A stretch of DNA of 64,000 bases from Sinomonas atrocyanea (GTDB taxonomy: Bacteria; Actinomycetota; Actinomycetes; Actinomycetales; Micrococcaceae): the NCBI RefSeq assembly GCF_001577305.1, contig NZ_CP014518.1, positions 3,782,001 through 3,846,000 of the forward strand, given 5' to 3'. How positions within the stretch are numbered: the stretch's first letter is position 1; every line of letters starts with the position of its first letter. The notes under the pieces were generated by a model that worked only from the letters and a program-made list of their open reading frames with translations, made no database searches and was not told where the DNA came from. Shown piece after piece: positions 16,385-25,504 of the stretch. The translations under genes and the position numbers were made by a program.

Positions 16385-19300
16385 TCAGGGCCGCGTCGCC
16401 TCGGCGAGGAGCTCGAGGATGTGCCGGTAGGGGCGCTCGGTGGCGCGGGCCAGCCCGATCTCGCACGTGCGGTTGCTCGACGCGTACTCGGCGAACCGGC
16501 CGCCCCGTGCCCGCTCGGCCTCGGCGATCCCGCCGGCCTCGGGCGCGGTGGCCGAGGCGGTGAGCTCGGGGTGCAGGAGCCCGCGGTCCCCGGCGAACGC
16601 GCAGCACCCGGCCTCGGCCGGCGTGAAGACCTCGTCGGCGACGTGGGCGGCGATCGCCGCGAGCTGCGGCGTGGTCCCGGCGATCGTGCCCGAGCAGGTC
16701 GGGTGGAGCGCCACGGACGGGATCCGCCGACCCACCGGCAGGCGCGGCAGCAGCCCCGCGGCGAACTCGACCGCATCCACGACCCTCAGCGCCGCGGGCG
16801 CCGACCCGGCCTCGGCGGCCGAGCGCAGCATGACCGCGAGCCCCTCGGCGCATGAGGAGGCGTCCACGACGATCGGCAGGCGCCCACCCTCGCTCGCCTC
16901 CACGAGCGCGGGGACCACGGTCGCGCGCATGTGCTCCCACCCGGCCGTCATGCCCTTGGACTTCCAGGGCGTGCCGCAGCACATCGAGCCCAGCCCCTCC
17001 GGGGTGCGCAGGCGGACGCCCGCGCGGTCGCACACGTCGAGGAACGCCCCGGACGCGCCGCCGGGGTGGCCGCCGGCCTCGGGGCCGAACATCGTGCCGA
17101 TGCACGCGGCGAACAGCACGGCCTCCGCGGCGTCGTCCCGCCGCCGGGGACGCGCGGAGCCGCCGCCGGGGAGCCCGCCGTCGTACGCCGGGATGCCCTC
17201 GCCGAGGAGCTTCCGCACCAGCGCGGCAGCGCCCTCGATCGGGGCGGACGGCAACGCCTTCGCGACGCTCAGGGCGGCCCCGCCGGCACGGGAGGCCGCG
17301 CCCCAACCGCGCGCCGCGGCGTGCCACGCCGCGGACTCGACGGGCCCCGCCGCGTCGGCGCGCAGCCGGCGGACAAGGTCGCCGGTGTTGATGCCCACCG
17401 GGCAGGCCGTGCCGCACATGCCGTCCACGGCGCACGTGGAGACGCCGGAGTAGTCGTAGCCGTCCATGATCTGCCGGGCGAGCTCCTCGTTGCCCTCGGC
17501 GCGGGCCTGCTCGGCGTCCCGGCGGAGGGTGATGCGCTGGCGCGGCGTGAGGGTGAGCGAACGGGACGGGCACACGGGCTCGCAGTAGCCGCACTCGACG
17601 CAGCGGTCCACCTCCTCCTCGACCGTCGGGGTGACCTTGAGGTGGTCCAGGTAGGAGCGGGGGTCGTCGGAGAGGACGGCGCCGGGGTTGAGGACGCCGC
17701 GCGGGTCCGCCAGGCGCTTGATCTCCTGCATGACCTCGTACAGCTCGTCGCCGTACTGCCGGCGCACGTACGGGGCCATGATCCGGCCGGTCCCGTGCTC
17801 GGCCTTGAGCGTCCCGCCGGCGCCGAGCACGAGGTCCACGAGGTCCTCGGTGAAGTCCTCGTAGCGGCGGGTGTCCCCGCTGCCGAAGTCCTCGTTGAGC
17901 ATGAAGTGCAGGTTGCCGTCCTTCGCATGGCCGAAGATCACCGGATCCGCATAGCCGTGCTGGGCGAGGAGGCCGGCGAGGTCGCGCGAGGCCTCGGCGA
18001 GGGCCGGGACGGGGACCGCGATGTCCTCGAGCAGCTGGCTCGTGCCGGACGGGCGCGCGCTCGCCACGGTCGAGTACAGCCCCTTGCGGACCTTCCACAG
18101 CGCGGCGCGCTCGCGCGGGTCCCGGCTCATCTCCACCGGCAGGGCCAGGCCCAGGCCCGCGAACAGCGCCGCCGAGGACGCCGCGCGGTCCGCGAGCTCC
18201 TCGGCGGTGCCCGCGGTGAACTCGACGAGCAGGGCGGCCGGATCGGGGACGTCGAGGGCGCGGATCTGCTCGGGGCAGTCGGGCAGGCGTGCCGAGACCC
18301 GCAGCGAGACCGCGTCCATGAGCTCGGCCGTGTCCGCGCCGGCGGCGACGAGCTCGGGCACCGCGGCCGCGGCGGCGCTCACGCCGGGGAACACGAGCAG
18401 GCCCGCGGCGACGTGCGGCTTCACCTCGACCGTGGCGAACACCGCCTCGGCCACGAACGCGAGGGTCCCCTCCGAGCCGATGACGAGGTGCACGAAGATG
18501 TCGAGAGGGTCCTCGAAGTCGAGGAACGCGTTGAGGCCGTAGCCCATCGTGTTCTTCATCGAGAACTGGTGCCGGATCCGCGCCACCGAGTCGGGCGAGG
18601 CGAGGATGCGCCTCCGCAGCCGGAGGAGCCCCTCGTGCAGCTCGGGCTCACGGGCGGCGAAGACGGCCGACGCCGCGGGGTCGGCGGAGTCGATGACCGT
18701 CCCCGAGGGCAGCACGAACGTCATCGACGTCAGGGTCCGGTAGGTGTTGGTCTCCGTGCCGCAGTGCATTCCGGAGGAGTTGTTGGCCACCACGCCGCCC
18801 ACCGTGCAGGCGATCTCGCTCGCCGGGTCGGGGCCGAGCGCGCGGCGGTGGCGGGCGAGGCTGGCATTGACGGCGCGGACGGTCGCGCCGGGCTGGACGC
18901 GCACGCGGGCGCCGCCGTCGAGGACCTCGATGCCGGCGAAGTTCCGCCGCGTGTCGGCGAGGACCCCGGCGGCGAGGGCCTGCCCGGACAGGCTCGTCCC
19001 GCCCGAGCGGAACGTCACGGGCGTGGCGTGCCGGGCGGCGGCGGCGAGGAGGCCGGCCACGTCCGCGGCGCTGCGCGGAGCGGCGACGACGCTCGGGACG
19101 AGCAGGTAGTGCGAGGCGTCGTGGGCCTTTGCGTGCAGGTCGAGCGGGCGCGTCGTGACGGCCTCGGGGCCGAGGAGGTCCGCGAGCTCGGCGGCGAGGG
19201 CGTGCCCGGTCCCGGGGGCGGCGTCGGCCGCTGCAGCACCCCGGCGCGCGGTGCCGGCTGCGGGACGGGGGCGGGAGCCCGGCGTCGTTCGCGTGGTCAT
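16385..19300 (-). CDS. dld: FAD-binding and Fe-S-binding D-lactate dehydrogenase
   Basis: 971-aa fusion. FAD-binding (PCMH) domain about residues 55-225 with VTFRSGGTSLSGQ; FAD-oxidase C domain about 265-520 with GHAKDGNLHFML; then two Fe-S motifs, CVECGYCEPVCPSR near 567 and CAVDGMCGTACPVG near 620, and a CCG region (SMCCGTPWKSKGM near 775). This is the GlcD-GlcF-like layout of actinobacterial quinone-linked D-lactate dehydrogenases; another 2-hydroxyacid is possible. ATG at 19300 has GGGAGG at 7 nt and is preferred over the start at 19330, which would overlap the operator. Divergent from lldP. Confidence 0.9.
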   Translation of the reverse strand: MTTRTTPGSRPRPAAGTARRGAAAADAAPGTGHALAAELADLLGPEAVTTRPLDLHAKAHDASHYLLVPSVVAAPRSAADVAGLLAAAARHATPVTFRSGGTSLSGQALAAGVLADTRRNFAGIEVLDGGARVRVQPGATVRAVNASLARHRRALGPDPASEIACTVGGVVANNSSGMHCGTETNTYRTLTSMTFVLPSGTVIDSADPAASAVFAAREPELHEGLLRLRRRILASPDSVARIRHQFSMKNTMGYGLNAFLDFEDPLDIFVHLVIGSEGTLAFVAEAVFATVEVKPHVAAGLLVFPGVSAAAAAVPELVAAGADTAELMDAVSLRVSARLPDCPEQIRALDVPDPAALLVEFTAGTAEELADRAASSAALFAGLGLALPVEMSRDPRERAALWKVRKGLYSTVASARPSGTSQLLEDIAVPVPALAEASRDLAGLLAQHGYADPVIFGHAKDGNLHFMLNEDFGSGDTRRYEDFTEDLVDLVLGAGGTLKAEHGTGRIMAPYVRRQYGDELYEVMQEIKRLADPRGVLNPGAVLSDDPRSYLDHLKVTPTVEEEVDRCVECGYCEPVCPSRSLTLTPRQRITLRRDAEQARAEGNEELARQIMDGYDYSGVSTCAVDGMCGTACPVGINTGDLVRRLRADAAGPVESAAWHAAARGWGAASRAGGAALSVAKALPSAPIEGAAALVRKLLGEGIPAYDGGLPGGGSARPRRRDDAAEAVLFAACIGTMFGPEAGGHPGGASGAFLDVCDRAGVRLRTPEGLGSMCCGTPWKSKGMTAGWEHMRATVVPALVEASEGGRLPIVVDASSCAEGLAVMLRSAAEAGSAPAALRVVDAVEFAAGLLPRLPVGRRIPSVALHPTCSGTIAGTTPQLAAIAAHVADEVFTPAEAGCCAFAGDRGLLHPELTASATAPEAGGIAEAERARGGRFAEYASSNRTCEIGLARATERPYRHILELLAEATRP

Positions 19301-19318
19301 AGAAGTCCTCCCGAGATG

Positions 19319-19329
19319 TGGTCTGACCA
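19319..19329. promoter_or_regulatory. LldR operator upstream of dld
   Basis: Perfect TGGTCTGACCA, identical to the site before lutA, 19 bp upstream of the dld start and within the dld-lldP divergent region. Confidence 0.8.
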
Positions 19330-19349
19330 TAGCACCACACCTGTGCCCC

Positions 19350-19380
19350 TTGTCACAAGCCCAAAAGTGTGTGCTAGGTT
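19350..19380 (+). promoter_or_regulatory. Predicted lldP promoter
   Basis: TTGTCA (19350-19355) and TAGGTT (19375-19380), 19-nt spacer, directly followed by two operators. The spacer is slightly long, so the assignment is tentative. Confidence 0.5.
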
Positions 19381-19383
19381 ACG

Positions 19384-19408
19384 TGGTCGGACCACGACGG
19401 TCTGACCA
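19384..19408. promoter_or_regulatory. Tandem LldR operators before lldP
   Basis: TGGTCGGACCA (19384-19394) and CGGTCTGACCA (19398-19408), each one base from the consensus seen at the other two sites, centred 14 bp apart just downstream of the predicted -10 of lldP. Confidence 0.75.
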
Positions 19409-19455
19409 CACCGGCACCGGGGCCTCCCGGGCCGCCACGCCCGCAGGGAGCCCGT

Positions 19456-21138
19456 ATGACCTTCACCCCCGTGACCGATCCGGTGGCCGGCAGCGTCGCC
19501 GTCTCAGCCCTGATCGGCCTCATCCCCCTCGTCGTCTTCTTCGTGCTGCTCGCGGTGGTGCGGACCAAGGCCCATGTGGCGGGCGCGTTCGCGCTGCTCG
19601 CGGCCCTCGTCGTCGCCGTCGCCGCCTACCGCATGCCCCTGGGCCTGGCCGGGCTTGCCGCGAGCCAGGGCGCCGTGTTCGGCGCGTTCCCCGTCTTCTG
19701 GATCGTCCTCATGGCGGTGTGGCTGTACCAGGTCACCGTCGTCTCGGGCCGGTTCGAGGACCTGCGGCGCATCTTCGACCGGATCGGCGGCGGGGACGTG
19801 CGCATCCAGGCCGTCCTCATCGCCTTCTGCTTCGGCGGCCTCATGGAGGCCCTCGCAGGCTTCGGCGCCCCGGTGGCGATCACGGCGACCATGCTCATGG
19901 CCATCGGGATCAAGCCGCTCCGGGCCGCCGCCACCGTCCTCGTGGCCAACACCGCGCCCGTCGCGTTCGGCGCGATCGCCATCCCGATCACCACCGCGGG
20001 GAGCCTCACCGGCATCCCGGCCGCGCACATCGGCGCCATCGTGGGCCGGCAGACCCCGCTCCTGGCGTTCGCCGTCCCCCTGCTCCTGCTGCTGATCGTG
20101 GACGGCTGGCGCGGCCTGCGCGACGCCTGGGCCCCGGCCCTCGTCACCGGAGTCACGTTCGGGCTCGCCCAGTTCCTCTGCTCCAACTACTTCTCCTACG
20201 AGCTCACCGACGTCGTCGCCTCCCTCGTCGGCCTCGGCGTGGCCATCCTGTTCCTGCGGGTCTGGACGCCGCGCGGCGCCGAGGCCGCCCGCGCCCGCCT
20301 CGGCGGCGTCCGCCCGGCGATGGCCGGCCCGGGTGCCACGGAGAAGGCCCTCTCCGCTCCCCGCGTGTGGCTCGCGCTCTTCCCGTACCTGCTGGTCGTG
20401 GTGGTCTTCGGCGCCGCCAACCTCTGGCGGCTCGGCGTGGACCTGCCCAAGGCCCTCGCCTCCACCAACATCGCGGTCCCGTGGCCGGTCCTGCACTCCG
20501 CCGTGGTGGCGGCCGACGGCAAGCCGCTGTCCTCGACCGTCTACAGCTTCCAGTGGCTCTCGAGCCCCGGGACCCTCCTGTTCCTGTGCGGGCTGGCCGT
20601 CGCGGCCGTCTACTCGTTCAACGACGGCGGCGGCCGCTACCGGGTGACCGTCGCCGGCGCGCTCGGCGAGCTGTGGCGGACGGCCGTGAAGATGCGGTTC
20701 GCGGCCCTGACGATCATGCTCGTCCTCGCCCTCGCCTACGTCATGAACCTCTCCGGCCAGACGGTCGCGATCGGCACGTGGCTCGCGGGCACCGGCGCGG
20801 CGTTCGCCTTCCTCTCCCCCATCCTCGGCTGGATCGGCACGGCCGTGACGGGCTCGGACACGTCCTCCAACGCCCTCTTCGCCAAGCTGCAGCAGACCGC
20901 AGGGCACGCCGCCGGCATCAACCCGGACCTGCTCGTGGCGGCCAACACCGCCGGCGGCGTGGTCGGCAAGCTCATCAGCCCGCAGAACCTCGCGATCGCC
21001 GCGACCTCGGTGGGGATGGACGGGCAGGAGTCCACGATCCTGCGCAAGGTGCTGTGGTGGAGCCTCGGGCTGCTGCTCGTGCTGTGCACGCTCGTGTTCC
21101 TGCAGTCGACCCCGGTGCTCGGGTGGATGCTCCCGTAG
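19456..21138 (+). CDS. lldP: L-lactate permease
   Basis: 560-aa LctP-family lactate:proton symporter with about 12-13 membrane helices. Typical family segments are GGLMEALAGFGAPVAITATML, LVANTAPVAFGAIAIP, TGSDTSSNALFAKLQQ and AANTAGGVVGKLISPQNLAIA. ATG at 19456 has GGGAG 5-6 nt upstream. Imports lactate for LutABC and Dld. Operators at 19384-19408 put it in the same regulon. Confidence 0.96.
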   Translation: MTFTPVTDPVAGSVAVSALIGLIPLVVFFVLLAVVRTKAHVAGAFALLAALVVAVAAYRMPLGLAGLAASQGAVFGAFPVFWIVLMAVWLYQVTVVSGRFEDLRRIFDRIGGGDVRIQAVLIAFCFGGLMEALAGFGAPVAITATMLMAIGIKPLRAAATVLVANTAPVAFGAIAIPITTAGSLTGIPAAHIGAIVGRQTPLLAFAVPLLLLLIVDGWRGLRDAWAPALVTGVTFGLAQFLCSNYFSYELTDVVASLVGLGVAILFLRVWTPRGAEAARARLGGVRPAMAGPGATEKALSAPRVWLALFPYLLVVVVFGAANLWRLGVDLPKALASTNIAVPWPVLHSAVVAADGKPLSSTVYSFQWLSSPGTLLFLCGLAVAAVYSFNDGGGRYRVTVAGALGELWRTAVKMRFAALTIMLVLALAYVMNLSGQTVAIGTWLAGTGAAFAFLSPILGWIGTAVTGSDTSSNALFAKLQQTAGHAAGINPDLLVAANTAGGVVGKLISPQNLAIAATSVGMDGQESTILRKVLWWSLGLLLVLCTLVFLQSTPVLGWMLP

Positions 21139-21240
21139 CCTGCGCTCCACGGCGGCGAGCCCCTGCCCCGGCGCCCGACGCGCCGCGGGCGGGGGCCGGC
21201 GTCGTCCGTCCACGCGTGCCGCGTGCGGCAAGATGGGTCC

Positions 21241-21945
21241 ATGTCTGAATCCGCCACCGGCCGCGCCCATGACGCCGTGCTGCGCCACATCGAGGACAGC
21301 CTCCGCTCCGGTGAGCTCAAGCTCGGCGACCGGCTGCCCGGCGAGCGTGCCCTCGCGGAGCAGTTCGGCATCTCGCGCGCGTCGGTCCGCGACGCGATCC
21401 GCTCCCTCGAGGTGATGGGCGTGGTCCGCTCCGCCACCGGGTCCGGGCCCAATTCCGGCACGATCGTGGTCTCGGACCCGTCCTCCGCCCTCGGGGTGGC
21501 CCTGCGCATGCATGTGGCCAGCCACCACCTGCCGGTCAAGGACGTGGTCGAGGCGCGCATCATGATGGAGACGTGGTCGCTCGAGCACGCGGCCTCCGCC
21601 GCGTGGAGCCCCGAGCAGCTCGACGACGCCCGCCGCCTGCTCGAGGCGATGGACGACGACGCGCTGCCGTCCCAGGTCTTCACCCTCCTCGACTCCCAGT
21701 TCCACGTGGCCCTCAGCACGCTGGCCGGGAACGTCGTGGTGAGCACCATGATGGAGTCGATGCGCGAGGCCATCCGCGGCTACATCGACGATGCCGTGGA
21801 GCGCCGCGGGGGCTGGGCCGAGGCCGTGGACACGCTGCGCGCACAGCACCGGGGCATCTTCGAGGCCGTCGAGGCGCGCGACGGCGAGCGCTCCGCCCGG
21901 CTCGTGCGCGAGCACATCGAGTGGTTCTACGGCCAGGCCATCTGA
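21241..21945 (+). CDS. lldR: GntR/FadR-family lactate regulator
   Basis: 234 aa. N-terminal winged helix (residues about 10-75, GDRLPGERALAEQFGISRASVRDAIRSLEVMG) and a C-terminal all-helical FCD ligand domain with metal-binding His/Asp residues (VEARIMME, FHVALSTLAGN, EHIEWFYG). Family members bind TGGTnnnACCA and respond to lactate. Four matching sites lie in front of lutA, dld and lldP, so this is very likely their repressor. ATG at 21241 is chosen over a start six codons earlier. No operator seen in its own upstream region. Confidence 0.92.
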   Translation: MSESATGRAHDAVLRHIEDSLRSGELKLGDRLPGERALAEQFGISRASVRDAIRSLEVMGVVRSATGSGPNSGTIVVSDPSSALGVALRMHVASHHLPVKDVVEARIMMETWSLEHAASAAWSPEQLDDARRLLEAMDDDALPSQVFTLLDSQFHVALSTLAGNVVVSTMMESMREAIRGYIDDAVERRGGWAEAVDTLRAQHRGIFEAVEARDGERSARLVREHIEWFYGQAI

Positions 21946-21977
21946 GCCCGTCGCCCCCCTTCCCCCCTTCCCCCCGG

Positions 21978-22034
21978 GAAATGTTGACGTGAGCACGGCG
22001 CGCGGCCGCCGGACCGTGCACCACTCAACATTTC
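21978..22034. repeat. Palindromic repeat family B, copy 1 (5' of DUF559 gene)
   Basis: 57 bp. Outer arms GAAATGTTGA / TCAACATTTC are perfect inverted repeats, inner arms GAGCACGG / CCGTGCAC nearly so, with a GC-rich loop. Ends 36 bp before the DUF559 gene and follows lldR by 32 bp. Confidence 0.85.
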
Positions 22035-22070
22035 GCAGGCCCTCCGGCCCTTAGCCTGTGGATAACCGAC

Positions 22071-23072
22071 GTGAGGCGCCGGGCACCGACGACGATGGCA
22101 AGCATGAACGTCCGCCGGCCGCTCCCGCCCGAACTCTCGGCACGCTCCTTCACTGTCGCTGAGGCGGCAATGCTCGGCATCGGCCGGGGGCGGCTTCGGG
22201 CCTCGGACCTCGTGGCCCCGACCCGGGGCGTGCGGGTCCCGTGGGGTGCCGCGATGGGCGCGGCGGCCGTGGTCCGCCCGCTGCAGGCCCTCCTGCCGGA
22301 TGCCGTGGCCAGCTTCATCACGGCAGCGAAGATCTGGGGATTCCCGCTCTCACTCGACGCCGAGCGGGACCAGACACTGCATGTGACCCGACCCTTAGAA
22401 ACGCCCGGCAGCACCCGCCCCGGGGTCGCGTGCCACAGGATGCGCCTCGCGGCCCGGGACGTCGTGACGATCGACGGCGTACTGGTCACCTCACGCGAGC
22501 GCACCTGGTTGGACCTCGCTGGCGTGCTGCCGTTCGAGCAGGTGGTCGCGATCGGCGACTACCTCGTCTGCGCGCACCCGCCCGGTTTCCCTGCCCCGCG
22601 GGAGCCCTGGGTCCCGCTCGAGCGGCTGCGCGGGTACGTGTCCGCGCAGCGGCGCGTCCGGGGGCTGCCGGCGGCCCGCCGGGCATCAGGACTGGTGCGC
22701 GTCGGAGCGGACTCCGTCCCGGAGACGCTGCTCCGGCTCGCCCTCGTCGAGGCAGGCCTGCCGGAGCCGACCTTGAACTATGTGATCAGGGACCCGATGG
22801 GCCGGGCAGTCGCATGGCCCGATCAGGCGTTCGTGGCACTGAGGTTCGCCATCCAGTACGACGGCGAGCACCACCGGACCGCGGAACAGCAGGCCTTGGA
22901 CAATTGGCGCAACCGGGTGGTCGGGGATCTGGCGTGGGACCAGCTCATCGTCTCCGGTGCCGACGTCCGCCGGCGTGGATGGGGCGGAGTCGCGGCACTC
23001 GTGGGCTCGCGCCTCCACCGCCTGGAAGCCCTCCGCGCGGGAGCCCGCTCACGCGCTCAAATGCTGGCTTGA
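22071..23072 (+). CDS. AbiEi-like / DUF559 (Vsr-type nuclease fold) protein
   Basis: Up to 333 aa. The N-terminal part (RSFTVAEAAMLGIGRGRL) resembles the AbiEi-type winged-helix domain; the C-terminal region is DUF559, a Vsr-like PD-(D/E)XK fold, with DSVPETLLR (Glu near 217), an Asp near 250 and FAIQYDGEHHR near 260-267. Start uncertain: GTG at 22071 or ATG at 22095 or 22104, none with a good ribosome site. It is bracketed by two copies of the 57-bp palindrome; the 3' copy begins before the stop and supplies the last four or five residues. Function unproven; relatives are many per genome in actinobacteria. Confidence 0.8.
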   Translation: MRRRAPTTMASMNVRRPLPPELSARSFTVAEAAMLGIGRGRLRASDLVAPTRGVRVPWGAAMGAAAVVRPLQALLPDAVASFITAAKIWGFPLSLDAERDQTLHVTRPLETPGSTRPGVACHRMRLAARDVVTIDGVLVTSRERTWLDLAGVLPFEQVVAIGDYLVCAHPPGFPAPREPWVPLERLRGYVSAQRRVRGLPAARRASGLVRVGADSVPETLLRLALVEAGLPEPTLNYVIRDPMGRAVAWPDQAFVALRFAIQYDGEHHRTAEQQALDNWRNRVVGDLAWDQLIVSGADVRRRGWGGVAALVGSRLHRLEALRAGARSRAQMLA

Positions 23073-23114
23073 GCACGGTGCCGCCGCGCCCAACCGTGCT
23101 CGACCCAACATTTC
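23058..23114. repeat. Palindromic repeat family B, copy 2 (3' of DUF559 gene)
   Basis: 57 bp, arms AAATGCTGG / CCAACATTT plus inner GAGCACGGT / ACCGTGCTC. It overlaps the last 15 bases of the DUF559 reading frame, including its TGA stop (23070-23072). It also sits between this gene and the convergent dcd gene, where it could terminate both. Confidence 0.85.
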
Positions 23115-23144
23115 GCGAGCAGGGACGCCACGCGAGGTAAGGCG

Positions 23145-23720
23145 CTATATCCGCGTCCGGTGGAAGTTCAGGTAGCTCCGCGAGGCGGTCGGGCCGCGCT
23201 GGCCCTGGTACCGGTTGCCGTAGTCTCCGGAGCCGTAGGGGTGCTCGGCGGCCGAGGAGAGCCGGAAGAAGCACAGCTGGCCGATCTTCATCCCGGGCCA
23301 GAGCTTGATCGGCAGGGTCGCGACATTGGAGAGCTCGAGCGTCACGTGCCCGGAGAACCCGGGGTCGATGAACCCGGCGGTCGAGTGCGTCAGGAGCCCG
23401 AGCCGCCCGAGGGACGACTTCCCTTCGAGCCGCGCCGCGATGTCCTCGGGCAGCGTCACGGTCTCGTAGGTGGACCCGAGCACGAACTCGCCCGGGTGGA
23501 GGATGAACGCCTCGTCCGGGTCCACCTCGACGAGGCGGGTGAGCTCGGGCTGCTCCTGCGAGGGGTCGATGTGCGCGTACTTGTGGTTGTCGAAGAGCCG
23601 GAAGAACCGGTCGATGCGCACGTCGACGCTGGAGGGCTGCACCATCACGGGCTCGTAGGGGTCGAGCCGGATGCGCTCGGCGTCGATTTCGGCACGGATG
23701 TCGCGGTCTGAAAGCAGCAC
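23145..23720 (-). CDS. dcd: dCTP deaminase (probably bifunctional, dUMP-forming)
   Basis: 191 aa, full length. Recognised by MVQPSSVDVRIDRFFRLF, EFVLGSTYETVTLPEDIAARLEGKSSLGRLGL and HSTAGFIDPGFSGHVTLELSN, the trimeric dUTPase-fold motifs including the catalytic Glu/Arg region. Actinobacterial members usually convert dCTP straight to dUMP; that is inferred. GTG start with GGAGG two bases upstream; a TACTTT -10-like box precedes it. Confidence 0.95.
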   Translation of the reverse strand: MLLSDRDIRAEIDAERIRLDPYEPVMVQPSSVDVRIDRFFRLFDNHKYAHIDPSQEQPELTRLVEVDPDEAFILHPGEFVLGSTYETVTLPEDIAARLEGKSSLGRLGLLTHSTAGFIDPGFSGHVTLELSNVATLPIKLWPGMKIGQLCFFRLSSAAEHPYGSGDYGNRYQGQRGPTASRSYLNFHRTRI

Positions 23721-23848
23721 GCCTCCAAAAGTACCGCAGGCTGCCGGTCCCGCAGGCTGCGCGAGGCATTGCTGCCCTGAGACGCACGGGGCTAGGGTGA
23801 CGCTCGGGGTTGGTGGGACTGGGCGCCCGCCACGGGGAGGAACAACTC

Positions 23849-25504
23849 ATGCGACGTCTCGTCCTGACCGTCGCCGTGCTGGCCGCAGCAGTCGGTGCCG
23901 CGCTCGCCCCCGCTGCCGCCCCGCCGTCGTCCGTCACAGCGGCGCACGACGCCGGCCCCGCGCCGACCGCTTCTCCCTCGCCGGGAGCGTCCGCGCCCGA
24001 CAGCCTCGACGTGCGCCTGGCCAAGGCGGCCCCGGCCCAGGCCGCCCCGCCGCCGGTCGCCTCGATCGGCCCGGCCACAGGCCCGGCCGTCCTCGACCCG
24101 TCGGTGACCGCGGTGAACCCGCTCGCTGCGCCCATGGGAGACACATCCAACCTGGTCCGCGACGACAACTCGTCCGAGGTCCTCGCCGTCTTCAACGCCG
24201 TCAACGCCTGGCGCGCGCAGAACGGCCTCAAGCCGGTCCGCTACCACCTGAGCGTGCAGGGGCTCGCGCAGGAGTGGAGCGACAGCATCGCCAGCCGCGA
24301 GGTGATCGAGCACCGGGCGAGCTTCTGGACTGACCCGCGGGCGCTGAACCCGGACAACGGCGCGGGCGAGGTCATCGCGGTGCGGTGGGACCGGGACGCC
24401 GCGCAGCTGGTCCAGTGGTGGAAGAACTCGCCGGCGCACAACGCGATCCTCCTCGACCCGCGGATGAGCGTGGTGGGCATCGGCATAACCTTCACGAACG
24501 GCACCTACCCGGCCACCCCGAACCGGTATGCGATGTGGGGGGTGGTGGACTTCTTCGGCTACACGACGCCGCCGGCCGGGACCACGGCGGCGCCGGGCGG
24601 CTCGACGGGAGGCACCCCCACCCCGACACCGACCCCGACGCCCACGCCGGGACCCACAACGCCGGCGCCCGTTCCCGTCAACCCGCCTCCCGGCGGCTCT
24701 GTGACCCCGGGGGGTGCCGAGCTGTGCGCCGCGCCCGGCCGCTTCCAGCCCACCACGCAGGACACCTCCCGCGCCTCACTCCACAGCGCGGCGGACGTCG
24801 TGGCACTGAACTCGGCGGGATCGATCGTCGCCTACCCGGCCACGGCGGGGAAGCTCGGCACCACGGCGACCACCCTCGGCACCGGGTTCGGCGGCGCCAC
24901 GTCCGTCCAGAGCGTGGACTGGGACCGCGACGGCATCCTGGACCTCCTCGTGCAGTGGGGCGACGGGCGCCTGGTCCTCTACCCGGGCCTCGCGGGCGGA
25001 TCGTACGGCGCCCCCACGACGCTCGGGCTGTCCGGCTGGAACACCATGACCGTCGCGACGGGCCAGTGGTGCGCCGCCAACCGGCTCCCCCAGCTGCTGG
25101 CCCTGGACCCCTCGGGCAACCTGTACCTCTACCCGAACCGCGGTGCCGGGGACATCCACGAGCGCGCCCTGATCGCCACAGGGGTCCCCGCGGGGCGCCT
25201 CGCGATCCTCGACGCGAGCGGCGACGGGCTCGAGGACCTCGTGGTGCAGCGCTCGGACGGCGCGCTGGTGCTCTACCGCTCGCTCGGGCAGGAGCAGCTC
25301 GTGAACGAGGGCCGACCCGTCGTCGCGACCGCCGCCGGCACCACCGGTCCGATCCGGGTGCTGCGCGGCCTCGACGGCGCCGGCAGCGTGGGCGTCTCGG
25401 CCCTGCGCACGGACGGCTCGCTCGCCTACTGGCCCGTGGCGAACGGCGCGTTCGGCGCCCCGCGCGTGCTCGCCACCGGCTGGTCCGGCCTGCGGCTGGG
25501 CTGA
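23849..25504 (+). CDS. Secreted CAP-domain protein with VCBS/FG-GAP repeats
   Basis: 551 aa. Signal peptide (MRRLVLTVAVLAAAVGAALAP) then a Pro/Ala-rich linker that includes AHDAGPAP encoded by the GCACGACGCCGGCC repeat. CAP/SCP domain about residues 110-235 (NAVNAWRAQNGLKPVRYHLSVQGLAQEW, HRASFW, WWKNSPAHNAILLDPRM). A TPTPTPTPTPGPTTPAP linker follows, then a C-terminal beta-propeller-like region with repeats VDWDRDGILDLLVQWGDGRLVLYPG and DASGDGLEDLVVQRSDGALVLYRS. ATG at 23849 has GGGGAGG 8 nt upstream. Extracellular; role unknown. Confidence 0.88.
   Translation: MRRLVLTVAVLAAAVGAALAPAAAPPSSVTAAHDAGPAPTASPSPGASAPDSLDVRLAKAAPAQAAPPPVASIGPATGPAVLDPSVTAVNPLAAPMGDTSNLVRDDNSSEVLAVFNAVNAWRAQNGLKPVRYHLSVQGLAQEWSDSIASREVIEHRASFWTDPRALNPDNGAGEVIAVRWDRDAAQLVQWWKNSPAHNAILLDPRMSVVGIGITFTNGTYPATPNRYAMWGVVDFFGYTTPPAGTTAAPGGSTGGTPTPTPTPTPTPGPTTPAPVPVNPPPGGSVTPGGAELCAAPGRFQPTTQDTSRASLHSAADVVALNSAGSIVAYPATAGKLGTTATTLGTGFGGATSVQSVDWDRDGILDLLVQWGDGRLVLYPGLAGGSYGAPTTLGLSGWNTMTVATGQWCAANRLPQLLALDPSGNLYLYPNRGAGDIHERALIATGVPAGRLAILDASGDGLEDLVVQRSDGALVLYRSLGQEQLVNEGRPVVATAAGTTGPIRVLRGLDGAGSVGVSALRTDGSLAYWPVANGAFGAPRVLATGWSGLRLG
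23943..23957. repeat. GCACGACGCCGGCC motif inside the CAP-protein gene
   Basis: Exact 15-base motif in frame, reading AHDAGP just after the signal peptide. Confidence 0.7.
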
